Shown here one piece after another: positions 34,375 through 42,518 of a stretch of 64,000 nucleotides of DNA (within the stretch, counting starts at the first letter, position 1; each line of letters begins with the position of its first letter). The notes beneath the pieces were generated by a model. The model saw only the letters and a program-made list of their open reading frames with translations. It did no database searches and had not been told where the DNA came from. A program made the translations under genes and the position numbers. Location: positions 296,938 to 360,937 of the forward strand of contig CBFIHP010000005.1 in NCBI GenBank assembly GCA_965662355.1, written 5' to 3'. Source of the DNA: GCA-2683825 sp965662355. GTDB taxonomy: Bacteria; Planctomycetota; UBA1135; GCA-002686595.

Positions 34375-35376
34375 CTACTCCGACAAAGCCCGAAGAAACG
34401 CCACCAGGTTGACCCCGTCCGCGTCGGTCATCTCGATCGGAGCCAGCGCGCCATCCAGGTTGGAATTGGGATGCCCCCCTCGGCGATAGAAAGCCACGAC
34501 CTCCTCGAGGGTCTTCAAGCTACCGTCATGCATGTACGGAGCTGTCAACGCAACCCCACGTAGGGTCGGCGTCTTGAAGCGCCCGCGATCCGCCTCGTCC
34601 TTGGTCACCGCGAAGCGCCCGTCCAGCGGCTTCCCCTCCACCACGCCGATGCCCGTATTGTGGAAGTCTTCGTCGGTGAAGTTGGCCCCAACATGGCAGC
34701 GCCAGCATCCGCCCCGACTCTCGTAGAACCACAGGCCCGAACGCGCCTCCGCGCTCAAGGCTCCACGCTCGCCCGCACGGAACCGATCGACAGGGCTATC
34801 ACCGAGTTTCAAGCGCCGCACGAACGAGGCCAGCGCAAGAGAGAGCCCCTCCTCATCCGCAGGGCGGCCAAAGGTCCTGTCGAAGAGGCCTGTGTAGGAC
34901 TCTTCGCTTCGAATCCGGGCGATGGCCTCCGTCAACGGCAGATCCATTTCGCGCGCGTCCTGGATCGGCAAGAGCACCTGCTCCTCGAGGCTCTTGGCGC
35001 GACCGTCCCACATGAAGCTCGCTCCATAAGCGCGATTGAAGAGCGACGGTGCGTTGCGCAAGGTTTTGTTACCGCCGACTCCTTCCGACAACGCCGTGTC
35101 GTCGGCGAACCCGAGCTCCGGGCGATGGCACGAGGCGCAAGCGATCGAGCGGTCCTTTGACAGCAGCGGGTCGAAAAAGAGCAGACGCCCGAGCTGCGCC
35201 ATTCCATCCGCGGTGGCCCCGGTGTATTCGGAAGCCTTGGGAAGCCCAAACGGTGCCTCTATCGGCAGGCTTTCGGGGAGCGTGTCGGCGGGAATGGCGC
35301 GTTGATCCTGGAAGAGCGCTCCGATGCCGATGCCGAGGGCGGAGATCAGATAGGGAAAGGCGGGGCTAGGGCTCAT
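34375..35376 (-). CDS. Di-heme cytochrome c peroxidase (MauG/CcpA family)
   Basis: 333 residues from ATG 35376. An N-terminal hydrophobic segment serves as signal or anchor. Two haem motifs are present: CASCH in DRSIACASCHRPELGFAD and CWRCH in SRGGCWRCHVGANFTDE. Other family marks are RNAPSLFNRAYGASFMWDGRAKSLEEQ and the C-terminal TPTLRGVALTAPYMHDGSLKTLEEVVAFYRRGG. It is a periplasmic enzyme that reduces peroxide or modifies proteins with electrons from small c-type cytochromes. A TACCAT box lies 8 nt before the start. Immediately upstream lie the remains of a related gene. Confidence 0.88.
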   Translation of the reverse strand: MSPSPAFPYLISALGIGIGALFQDQRAIPADTLPESLPIEAPFGLPKASEYTGATADGMAQLGRLLFFDPLLSKDRSIACASCHRPELGFADDTALSEGVGGNKTLRNAPSLFNRAYGASFMWDGRAKSLEEQVLLPIQDAREMDLPLTEAIARIRSEESYTGLFDRTFGRPADEEGLSLALASFVRRLKLGDSPVDRFRAGERGALSAEARSGLWFYESRGGCWRCHVGANFTDEDFHNTGIGVVEGKPLDGRFAVTKDEADRGRFKTPTLRGVALTAPYMHDGSLKTLEEVVAFYRRGGHPNSNLDGALAPIEMTDADGVNLVAFLRALSE

Positions 35377-35384
35377 GCCCTCGA

Positions 35385-35390
35385 ATGGTA
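35385..35390 (-). promoter_or_regulatory. -10-like box TACCAT, 8 nt from start of the peroxidase gene
   Basis: Minus-strand TACCAT, eight bases, ATG 35376. It lies between the intact peroxidase gene and the decayed homologue upstream, implying an own promoter. Confidence 0.4.
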
Positions 35391-35399
35391 ATCGAAAGC

Positions 35400-35750
35400 C
35401 GTACACGTCGCGGGGCGATTGCTCATCCGATACGTTCGGATTATGGAAGCAGCAACGGCCCCGGGCTTTAGCCCCGAGCCGATCTCGCTTTGCTTGCTCG
35501 ACGGGATGATTGTCCGGATCGAGATCCCCACGGTTGGTGCGACAGAGTGGCCACCCCCGGTTGCAGAACTCGACCACTTCCATCAGGGTCGCAAAAAAGC
35601 CGGGCACGAACTGGCGCGTCCCTTCCATCCATTGGTCGAACAGCGAGCGATCGGCGACGAGGCTGGCCTCGTCCACCATGAAGGACAAGCCGAGAACAAG
35701 GAGAGGTTCGCCTCCATCATCGTGAAGGTGTCTTCGGGGTCCGTGGTGCA
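35400..35750 (-). pseudogene. Decayed cytochrome c peroxidase-family gene fragment
   Basis: On the minus strand, in one frame about 35744-35695 reads DPEDTFTMMEANLSLF. A one-base shift then continues as GLSFMVDEASLVADRSLFDQWMEG, and then FATLMEVVEFCNRG...NRGDLDPDNHP. In intact peroxidase-family proteins these three blocks are, respectively, the mid-region and the extreme C-terminal region (FATLMEVVEFYNRGG), separated by more than 150 residues. Thus there is a frameshift plus an internal deletion, and both haem motifs are missing. It is a remnant lying directly upstream of an intact relative. Confidence 0.65.
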
Positions 35751-35759
35751 CGGGTAGGA

Positions 35760-36122
35760 ATCGATACTATGTTGCAATTTTGTATCTTTGCCCATTTCCA
35801 GGGCTCCTCGGGGTTTTGGCGGGACTCGATCGGGATCTGTGAATCGGACGGGAAGAAGTGCAGGTCGGGGCGCGATTTTGACGCCGGATCCCACCTGCCT
35901 CCCTGCGTGCTAGGAGGTCGCAATTTCCCGGAGGCTTTCGATTCCGTACCGGTTCTCCCCTCGAGAGTCTTGACCCGCCTGTACGGAAAACGTAGCGCCT
36001 GGACGGTTTCGCGAAACCCCGTCAGAATCACCTCAGGTCGTTCAAAACAGGACGACAGCGGGCCCCACGCAATCCCAAACAAAAACGCGGGGCACGAGCA
36101 CCACGCAATTGGGGAGTCGGAT
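35760..36122 (+). promoter_or_regulatory. Long upstream region of the metalloprotease gene
   Basis: About 360 bp with no recognisable gene. It starts with an AT-rich patch (TTGCAATTTTGTATCT near 35770) and contains a perfect 14-bp palindrome at 36005-36018. It may be a long leader or hold the promoter of the gene at 36123, which itself is preceded by GGGGAG. Confidence 0.4.
36005..36018. repeat. Perfect 14-bp palindrome GGTTTCGCGAAACC
   Basis: Centred 112 bp upstream of the metalloprotease ATG, with outer GAC/GTC arms. It could be an operator or a hairpin in the leader; there is no T-run, so termination is unlikely. Confidence 0.5.
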
Positions 36123-39002
36123 ATGCACAACACTTCGAAGCGGTCCCTCTGGGCCGTTCCTGCGCTTTGCCTGATCGCCACGATACAGGCCTCCGCGGCA
36201 CCGGCAGAAGACAAGAAGCCGGAGTTCCGCCCGTTCTCGGAAGTATCCAAGGGATACACGAAGGTCGTTTCGACCGCGGACGGCAAGAGCTTCTACAACG
36301 TATGGAAGCGCAACAAAGACGGTCAGATGCTGGCCGAGCTTCCCAGCGGCTACGCGAACCAAAAGCACTACATCGCCATGACCGCTCCGACTGGCGAGCT
36401 CTTCGCGGGTCTGCAGTGGGGCGATTTTTACGTCCAATGGAAGCGCTTCGACAAGCGCCTGGCGCTGATCGTTCCCAACCTATCCACACGCTCCACGGGT
36501 GACCAAGCGTCGAAGGACGCGATCAAGAACCACGCCCTGGATCGAGTCCTCGTCGACGTTCCGATCGCGTGCATGGGCCCGAGTGGCCAGCCGGTGATCG
36601 ACCTCGACGAGCTGCTTCTCGGCAAAGCGAGTGTCTTCTACGGGAGCCGCGGCCGCGGCCTCAAGCGTCCGTTGGCGAAGATCGCCAAGGCCAAGTCGTT
36701 TCCCGAGAACCTCGAAATCGCATACGCAGTTCCGGCTTCGAACGGCGAGATCCGGACGTTCCACTACTCGATCAGCCGCATCAAGGGCTCGCCCAGCTAC
36801 AAGACACGCACCTCCGACCTCCGTGTCGGTTACTTCCAGACCGACTTCCGTGATCTGGGCAAGATGCGTGATGATCAGACCACCACGCGCCTGATCAACC
36901 GCTGGCACCTCGAGAAGGCGGATCCCAAGCTGGCCATGAGCCCGCCGAAAGAGCCGATCACGTACTACCTCGAGCACACGGTTCCGGTGCGCTATCGGCG
37001 CTGGGTCAAGGCCGGTGCTCTGTACTGGAACAAAGCCTTCGAGGAGATCGGGATCTCCGATGCCGTCGTCATCCATTACCAGGACAAGGCGACCGGCGCT
37101 CACATGGAGAAAGACCCCGAGGACGTGCGCTACAACTTCATCCGCTGGCTGGCCAACGACTTTGGTACCGCTATCGGCCCGTCGCGTGCCCACCCCGAGA
37201 CCGGTCAGATCCTCGACGCGGATGTCATCCTGACCGACGGTTGGATCCGTCACTTCTGGTGGCAATACAACGAGTACCTTCCGGACACCGAGGCCGAAAC
37301 AGCGATGCAGGGCATGACCCCCGAGACGCTGCAGTGGCTCGAGTCGCACCCGGATTGGGATCCGCGTATCCGCCTCGCTCCGCCCCACAAGCGGGCGCAG
37401 GTTCAGGCGGAACTGACTCGCAAGTCTCTCATGGGCGAGACCGCCTACGATCTCGTCGCGGGTGATGCCTCCGTCCTTATTCAGGACGACGTCGGCCGCT
37501 TGGCCGAGCGCTTTGGATCGGCCGCGATGCTCTGCATGGCTTCCCACGGCAAGGCCCGTGCGATGGAAGCGGCGGGTGTGTTCTTGAACCTCGCCCCCGA
37601 GAATGATGACGATGATGATGGTGATGAAGCGGAAGACGTCCCCGAGATCGACGGTGTTCCCGAGTGGTTCCTCGGCCCGATGCTCGCGGATCTCGTGGCC
37701 CACGAAGTCGGCCACACCCTCGGCCTGCGCCACAACTTCAAGGCTTCCAGCATCTATACCTTCGAGCAGATGAACTCGGAGGAATGGAAGGGCAAGAAGC
37801 CGATGGCCGGTTCCGTCATGGACTACCTGCCCGCGAACATCAAGTTCGACGAAGACGGCAAGCTGATGGGCGACATCGCCATGATCGAGGTGGGTCCCTA
37901 TGACATGTGGGCCATCGAGTACGGCTATTCGTTCGGCGATACCAAGAAGATCCTCGAGCGCGTCGCCGAGCCCGAGTTGGCATACCTGACCGACGACGAC
38001 ACGAGCGGACCCGATCCGTTCGCACGTCGTTACGACCTGGCCGCCGACCCGATGACCTGGTGCGAGAACCAAATGAGCCTGGCGAACAAGGTTCGTGGGC
38101 AGGTGCTCGGTAAGTTCGTCAAGGACGGCGATTCCTGGGCCAAGGCCCGTCGCGGTTTCGATATCGCCTTCTCGATCCACCGTGGAACGCTCTACACCAT
38201 GACCAACTGGTTGGGCGGCACCTACGTGGTTCGCGATCACAAGGGTGACCCCGGCGACCGTACTCCGCTCGAAGCCGTTTCGGCCGACAAGCAGCGTGCG
38301 GCGCTCGAGTATGTCGTGACGAACACGTTCTTCGACGAGGTCTTCGGCCTCGACAGCGAACTGCTCGCCCACATGACCGACGAGAAGTGGGAAGACCAAT
38401 GGACCCGTAGGAGCACCTCGACCTATCGGATCCACGATCGGGTCTCCGCGGCGCAGGCGTCCGTCCTGACCTCGCTGATGAACCCCACCAAGCTGGAACG
38501 TATCTACGACCAGGAACTCTTCGTCCCCGCGACGGAGGACACGCTGACCCTGCCCGAGGTTCTCGAGACGATCAGCTCGTCGATCTGGGAAGAGGTTGGT
38601 TACGGTGGCGCCCGCTCCGGATCCTCACGCATTCGCGAGGCCGGCTTCAAGAAGCGCACCTTTAACGCGCGTGTCCCGATGATCTCGAGTCTGCGCCGCA
38701 ACCTGCAGCGTGAGCATCTCGAGCGCCTAATCGACCTCGCTCTCGAGGACAGCACTCGCCCGTCGATGCGGTCCATCGCGCTTCTCGCGCGCATGACCAT
38801 GTCTGGCATTCAGGAGTCGATCTCCGAATTCCTGACCCAGGAGCTCGATGTCTACACCCGCGCGCACCTTCTGGATGCGCAGACTCGCATCACGAAAGCA
38901 CTGGACGCCTCGTACACGTACGGTGGCAACGGCGGAGGCAGCGCTGGCCCCATCGTCATCCACTTCGGACGCGAAGGCGAAGGCGAAAGCGAAGACAAGT
39001 AG
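36123..39002 (+). CDS. Secreted zinc-dependent metalloprotease (DUF4953/DUF5117 type)
   Basis: 959 residues from ATG 36123 (GGGGAG upstream); the signal peptide ends near SASAAPA. The metzincin-like motif H527-E-V-G-H531-T-L-G-L-R-H537-N lies mid-protein, as in large bacterial zinc-dependent proteases of the DUF5117/DUF4953 group. Just before it is an acidic tract of Asp residues (about residues 495-512) that may bind calcium. The N-terminal third has the family's beta-rich region (DVPIACMGPSGQPVIDLDELL). Likely exported and able to degrade proteins outside the cytoplasm. A strong terminator follows. Confidence 0.88.
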   Translation: MHNTSKRSLWAVPALCLIATIQASAAPAEDKKPEFRPFSEVSKGYTKVVSTADGKSFYNVWKRNKDGQMLAELPSGYANQKHYIAMTAPTGELFAGLQWGDFYVQWKRFDKRLALIVPNLSTRSTGDQASKDAIKNHALDRVLVDVPIACMGPSGQPVIDLDELLLGKASVFYGSRGRGLKRPLAKIAKAKSFPENLEIAYAVPASNGEIRTFHYSISRIKGSPSYKTRTSDLRVGYFQTDFRDLGKMRDDQTTTRLINRWHLEKADPKLAMSPPKEPITYYLEHTVPVRYRRWVKAGALYWNKAFEEIGISDAVVIHYQDKATGAHMEKDPEDVRYNFIRWLANDFGTAIGPSRAHPETGQILDADVILTDGWIRHFWWQYNEYLPDTEAETAMQGMTPETLQWLESHPDWDPRIRLAPPHKRAQVQAELTRKSLMGETAYDLVAGDASVLIQDDVGRLAERFGSAAMLCMASHGKARAMEAAGVFLNLAPENDDDDDGDEAEDVPEIDGVPEWFLGPMLADLVAHEVGHTLGLRHNFKASSIYTFEQMNSEEWKGKKPMAGSVMDYLPANIKFDEDGKLMGDIAMIEVGPYDMWAIEYGYSFGDTKKILERVAEPELAYLTDDDTSGPDPFARRYDLAADPMTWCENQMSLANKVRGQVLGKFVKDGDSWAKARRGFDIAFSIHRGTLYTMTNWLGGTYVVRDHKGDPGDRTPLEAVSADKQRAALEYVVTNTFFDEVFGLDSELLAHMTDEKWEDQWTRRSTSTYRIHDRVSAAQASVLTSLMNPTKLERIYDQELFVPATEDTLTLPEVLETISSSIWEEVGYGGARSGSSRIREAGFKKRTFNARVPMISSLRRNLQREHLERLIDLALEDSTRPSMRSIALLARMTMSGIQESISEFLTQELDVYTRAHLLDAQTRITKALDASYTYGGNGGGSAGPIVIHFGREGEGESEDK

Positions 39003-39030
39003 CACTCAGCCCCCGGTTCTGAGTCGTATG

Positions 39031-39064
39031 GGCCCGTCCGGCATCGTGCTGGGCGGGCCTTTTT
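39031..39064 (+). terminator. Rho-independent terminator after the metalloprotease gene
   Basis: GGCCCGTCC (39031-39039) pairs with GGGCGGGCC (39051-39059) with one G-U, 11-nt loop, then TTTTT. It lies 28 bp after the stop. Confidence 0.85.
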
Positions 39065-39107
39065 GCATGGGCCCTCAACTCCTGCGGCCGGAGGAGAGGA
39101 TCCGGGC

Positions 39108-39113
39108 TAGAAT
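39108..39113 (+). promoter_or_regulatory. -10-like box TAGAAT, 6 nt from start of the 39120 gene
   Basis: TAGAAT, six bases, ATG. The upstream terminator means this gene needs its own promoter, which supports the box. Confidence 0.5.
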
Positions 39114-39119
39114 CAGACG

Positions 39120-40652
39120 ATGCGACGTTTTCTGCTGAGCCTCCTCTGTGCCTCGCTTCTGGTCTCTCCTGCTGGTGCAACCTGGTCGATCGTCGTCGTC
39201 AACCGGCGGACCGGCGAAGTTGCGATCGGAGCAGCTACGTGTATCTCCCAGACCAACCTGACGCGTGGCCTGCCGGCCATCGTCAACGGTGTCGGTGGGG
39301 GGGTGATTCAGGCTTCCGGAAGCTCCACCGACCAACCGCCCATGGTGGCGGGCATGCGCGCTGGATTGTCGCCCGCGGAGTTGCTCGAGATCGTCAAGCA
39401 AGTCGAGCCCAGCGTCGGTCAGCTGCAGACCGGGATCGTCACGATGGACGGAACGCCGGTCACCTTTACGGGAACCGGCGTCGGACGGGCGAAGCGCGGT
39501 GTCGTCGGCGAGGTCGGTGATCTGGCCTACGCGATCCAGGGCAACGTGTTGGCAGGGCGAGCGGTGGTCGATGTGGCCGAGCGCGCCTTGCTTCAAACGG
39601 AGGGCGATCTCGGTCAGAAACTCCTGGCCAGCATGATCGCGGCGCGCGAATGGGGCGGCGACGGTCGCTGCTCTTGCACGATGGAGAACTTCGGCAAGGA
39701 CGCCGACGACTGCGGATCACCGCCGGACAGTTTCAGCAAGTCCGCACACGTGGGCTTTCTGCTCTTGGCACGCCAGGGTGATCCCGACGCACCTTGCGTG
39801 ACGAACGCGGGGATCGACTGCGCCAATCAGCCCTATCACATGCGGCTCGTGATTCGCGGTGCCAACGCGCAGATCCAGGACCCCGATCCCGTGGATCAGC
39901 TCGTCATTCGCTACGACCAGTGGCGTGCGGATCGAAGCGGACGTCCCGACGGCATCCTATCGCGGACGACTGAAGCGCAACCGATGCTCGCGGACGGCAT
40001 GACGCGCCAGGTCATTGGCGTGCAGCTGATCGATCTCGAGGGCAACGCGCTGACGCACGGCAAGGCACGGCTCGAGGTCGTACCTACAGGCGATACGCAC
40101 GTCCTCACTCGTATTCAGGAGATCGAGAACCACGGCGACGGTACGTACTCGATCACCGTCGTCTCGGCGGCCCGCCCGACCACCGAGACCTTCATGATTC
40201 GCGCCATCGACGACCTCGTCGAAGCGACCCTGTATCCCTTCCTCGAGCTCGAGAGTATCAGCTCCCAGCCCTTGCACATCGGAGCGACGGCACTGTCCGC
40301 AGGGGCCGATGCAGATGTGTCGCTGGATCTGAACGTGCCGGAGCAAGCCGGCGCCAGCTACGTCGTTCTCGGGAGCATTGCCAGCGGTGGCGTGATCCCG
40401 CTGGCATCGGGGTTGATCTTGCCCCTCAGCGCGGATGATGTCTTTGCCTTCACCGTGACCGAAGCGGGCCACCCCGAGTACCTGCCGGGGACCATCGGCG
40501 CGCTCGACAACAACGGTCGCGCCAAAGCCTCCTTTCGGCCGCCGGCCGGTGCCCTGGCCGAGCTCGTGGGGCAACGGCTGGAATGGGTGGGTGTCGTTTC
40601 CGGTGCTTCGATGCAGCTGACGAACGTGGTCGGCATCGACATCCTTCCCTGA
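39120..40652 (+). CDS. Secreted DUF1028 (Ntn-hydrolase-like) protein with C-terminal beta domain
   Basis: 510 residues. A signal peptide (MRRFLLSLLCASLLVSPAGA) is followed at once by TWSIVVVNRRTGEVAIGAAT, the DUF1028 start. Cleavage would expose a Thr at the mature N-terminus, as expected for an Ntn-type fold. Other conserved pieces: GLPAIVNGVGGGVIQA, SVGQLQTGIV and DLAYAIQGNVLAG. The C-terminal ~130 residues form a separate beta-rich module (AGASYVVLGS...LPLSADDV...IGALDNNGRAKASF) of a kind I recall as recurrent at the ends of secreted planctomycete proteins. The substrate is unknown. Confidence 0.82.
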   Translation: MRRFLLSLLCASLLVSPAGATWSIVVVNRRTGEVAIGAATCISQTNLTRGLPAIVNGVGGGVIQASGSSTDQPPMVAGMRAGLSPAELLEIVKQVEPSVGQLQTGIVTMDGTPVTFTGTGVGRAKRGVVGEVGDLAYAIQGNVLAGRAVVDVAERALLQTEGDLGQKLLASMIAAREWGGDGRCSCTMENFGKDADDCGSPPDSFSKSAHVGFLLLARQGDPDAPCVTNAGIDCANQPYHMRLVIRGANAQIQDPDPVDQLVIRYDQWRADRSGRPDGILSRTTEAQPMLADGMTRQVIGVQLIDLEGNALTHGKARLEVVPTGDTHVLTRIQEIENHGDGTYSITVVSAARPTTETFMIRAIDDLVEATLYPFLELESISSQPLHIGATALSAGADADVSLDLNVPEQAGASYVVLGSIASGGVIPLASGLILPLSADDVFAFTVTEAGHPEYLPGTIGALDNNGRAKASFRPPAGALAELVGQRLEWVGVVSGASMQLTNVVGIDILP

Positions 40653-40690
40653 GCAAGGCACCCAGAGCTTCGTAGCCCTCCCGTAAGACC

Positions 40691-40712
40691 TGGGAAGGGG
40701 CTCTTCTTCCCA
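40691..40712 (+). terminator. Hairpin downstream of the DUF1028 gene
   Basis: TGGGAAG (40691-40697) and CTTCCCA (40706-40712) form a 7-bp stem with an 8-nt loop, 39 bp after the stop. No T-run follows, so a terminator role is only suggested. The remaining ~190 bp to the next gene show nothing else clear. Confidence 0.35.
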
Positions 40713-40900
40713 TGTGAAGGCTGGCAAGCGCCTGCGCCCGTTGCTCGCCTCGCATACTCGCCTATCGGGAATTCCTTTCCCGGTACGACACCCGGCGAAC
40801 GGTGCCATCGGTCGGATTGCCCCTGGGTTGCATCAAGACGGGGAATCGGTGTGCCCGATGGTAGGCCCTCCCCCTAACGCAGTCCCACAGGATTGATTCA

Positions 40901-41602
40901 ATGAGCACCGATTATCCCACGTTCGACGAGCAGGTTCCTTTCAATGAGGAGGACTCGCCGTTCGAGAACGCGGAGTTCGTGGAGAACCCCGAGCCGCGTT
41001 GCCCTTGTGTCCTTCTGCTGGATACCTCTTCCTCGATGAAGGGGCAGCCGATCAAGGAACTCAACGAAGGCCTTGCCTACTTCAAGAGTGAGCTGCTCGA
41101 AGACGAGCTTGCAGCCAAGCGCGTGGAAGTTTCGGTCGTCGCCTTCGGCCCGGTGCGAGTCGAGTCCGAGTTCCAAACGCCCGAGTTCTTCAACGTGCCG
41201 CAACTCGATGCCCACGGCGACACGCCGATGGGTGAAGCCGTCGAGCAAGCCATCGAACTGGTTCGCGAGCGCAAGGAAACCTTCAAAGCCAACGGCGTCA
41301 ACTACTACCGCCCGTGGATCTTCATGATCACCGACGGTGCGCCGACGGACGAGTGGGAACAAGCCGCTCAGCTCGTACAAGAGGCCGAGTCGGAAGGCTC
41401 GCTCGCGTTCTTCTCTGTCGGCGTCGAAGGCGCCAACATGGAAGTGCTGCGCAAGATGAGCGCCCGCGATCCGTTGAAGCTGGACGGCCTGCGCTTCCGC
41501 GATCTCTTCGCGTGGCTCAGCAAGTCGCTGCAGATGGTGTCGCACTCCCAGTTGGGCACCGAGGTCGACCTCCCCACGCCGTCTGGTTGGGCGAGCATCT
41601 AG
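40901..41602 (+). CDS. vWA domain protein, TerY/YegL type
   Basis: 233 residues: a short acidic N-terminus, then one von Willebrand factor A domain with a complete MIDAS: D41-T-S43-S-S45, the Thr in HGDTPMGEAVEQ, and Asp in MITDGAPTDEW. It is cytoplasmic. It is the first gene of a three-gene set, followed by a PP2C phosphatase and a kinase. The same order occurs in E. coli yegL-yegK-yegI and in TerY-phosphatase-kinase triads. Family knowledge says the vWA protein is a metal-dependent interaction module whose partners are set by phosphorylation. AGGATT precedes the ATG. Confidence 0.88.
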   Translation: MSTDYPTFDEQVPFNEEDSPFENAEFVENPEPRCPCVLLLDTSSSMKGQPIKELNEGLAYFKSELLEDELAAKRVEVSVVAFGPVRVESEFQTPEFFNVPQLDAHGDTPMGEAVEQAIELVRERKETFKANGVNYYRPWIFMITDGAPTDEWEQAAQLVQEAESEGSLAFFSVGVEGANMEVLRKMSARDPLKLDGLRFRDLFAWLSKSLQMVSHSQLGTEVDLPTPSGWASI

Positions 41603-41632
41603 TCGGACCTCTCACTCCACTGGAATACAACC

Positions 41633-42505
41633 ATGGCCCAGCGTGAATCCCGACGTTGGAGATACTCCTTCGCGTCCGTGATCGGCGCCTCGCACGTCAA
41701 GCGTGACGAGCGGTGCCAGGACGCTTCTGCGTGCGATGTCGTAGAGCACGCGGGTGGAGGCGGATCTCTGCTCGTCGCAGCCACCGCGGATGGAGCGGGC
41801 ACCGCCCACCATTCGCGGACAGGTTCACGTTTGGCCTGCTATGTGCTCGGAGAGTCCGTGCGCACCCTGCTGAAGCGCGGGGGGGGAATCGAGGACATCG
41901 ACCGCGAATTCGCTGAAGGCGTGGTCGATCGTTTTCGTCTTGTCGCCGAATGTGTTGCCAAGTTGGCGGGACACGGTCGCAGGGACTTCGCCTGCACACT
42001 CCTCGCTTGCTTCGTCGGACAGGAACGCTCGGCTTTCCTGCAGCTGGGGGACGGAGCGATCGTCATCTCGCGGCGCGAAGCCCCGGATGACTACGACTAC
42101 GTCTTCTGGCCGCAGCAAGGCGAGTACGCCAACGAAACGCTCTTCGCCACCGGTAGAGACGCCGAAGACGACTTGCAATTTCATGTGCATAACGGGCCGG
42201 TCGACGAGGTGGCGCTCTTCAGTGACGGCCTCCAGAACATGGTCTTGGACTACGAGAACCGTCGGGCGCATTCGAAGTTCTTCATGCCGATGTTCAAGTC
42301 GGTCAGGACGGCGACCTCGGGTTACTCGAGGCGGCTCTCCAGCGCACTCGCAGAGTATCTGGCCTCGCCGGAGATTCTCGCGCGGACCGACGACGACAAG
42401 ACCCTCGTTCTGGCCACGCGGAGAGCTCCGCAACCCCCGCTACCGCGGCGCCCCAAGTCAGGCGCTGCGCTCAGTCCCTCTAAACACCTAGAAGCCGAGC
42501 AGTAA
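41633..42505 (+). CDS. PP2C-family protein phosphatase (YegK-like)
   Basis: 290 residues. Typical PP2C blocks are present: SVIGASHVKRDERCQDA, TADGAGTAHHSRTGS (metal Asp), QLGDGAIVI, ALFSDGLQNMVL and DDDKTLVLATR. The arrangement matches the short PP2C_2-type phosphatases that lie between vWA and kinase genes. Mn/Mg-dependent dephosphorylation of the vWA protein or of kinase targets is the likely role. It lies 30 bp after the vWA gene and 13 bp before the kinase gene, so one transcript is very likely. The Pro-rich C-terminus (residues ~262-290) is probably disordered. Confidence 0.87.
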   Translation: MAQRESRRWRYSFASVIGASHVKRDERCQDASACDVVEHAGGGGSLLVAATADGAGTAHHSRTGSRLACYVLGESVRTLLKRGGGIEDIDREFAEGVVDRFRLVAECVAKLAGHGRRDFACTLLACFVGQERSAFLQLGDGAIVISRREAPDDYDYVFWPQQGEYANETLFATGRDAEDDLQFHVHNGPVDEVALFSDGLQNMVLDYENRRAHSKFFMPMFKSVRTATSGYSRRLSSALAEYLASPEILARTDDDKTLVLATRRAPQPPLPRRPKSGAALSPSKHLEAEQ

Positions 42506-42518
42506 GAGTCGACGCGCA

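Noticed and set aside
35376..35751. N-terminal extension of the cytochrome c peroxidase to 35751
   Set aside because: The extra 125 residues lack a signal peptide and instead contain C-terminal family motifs in the wrong order, best read as a pseudogene remnant; ATG 35376 gives a normal start.
36480..38435. 651-codon minus-strand open frame inside the DUF4953-type protease gene
   Set aside because: Pure shadow of a GC-rich gene; the plus strand has the HExxHxxGxxH motif and signal peptide, while the antisense product looks like no protein family.
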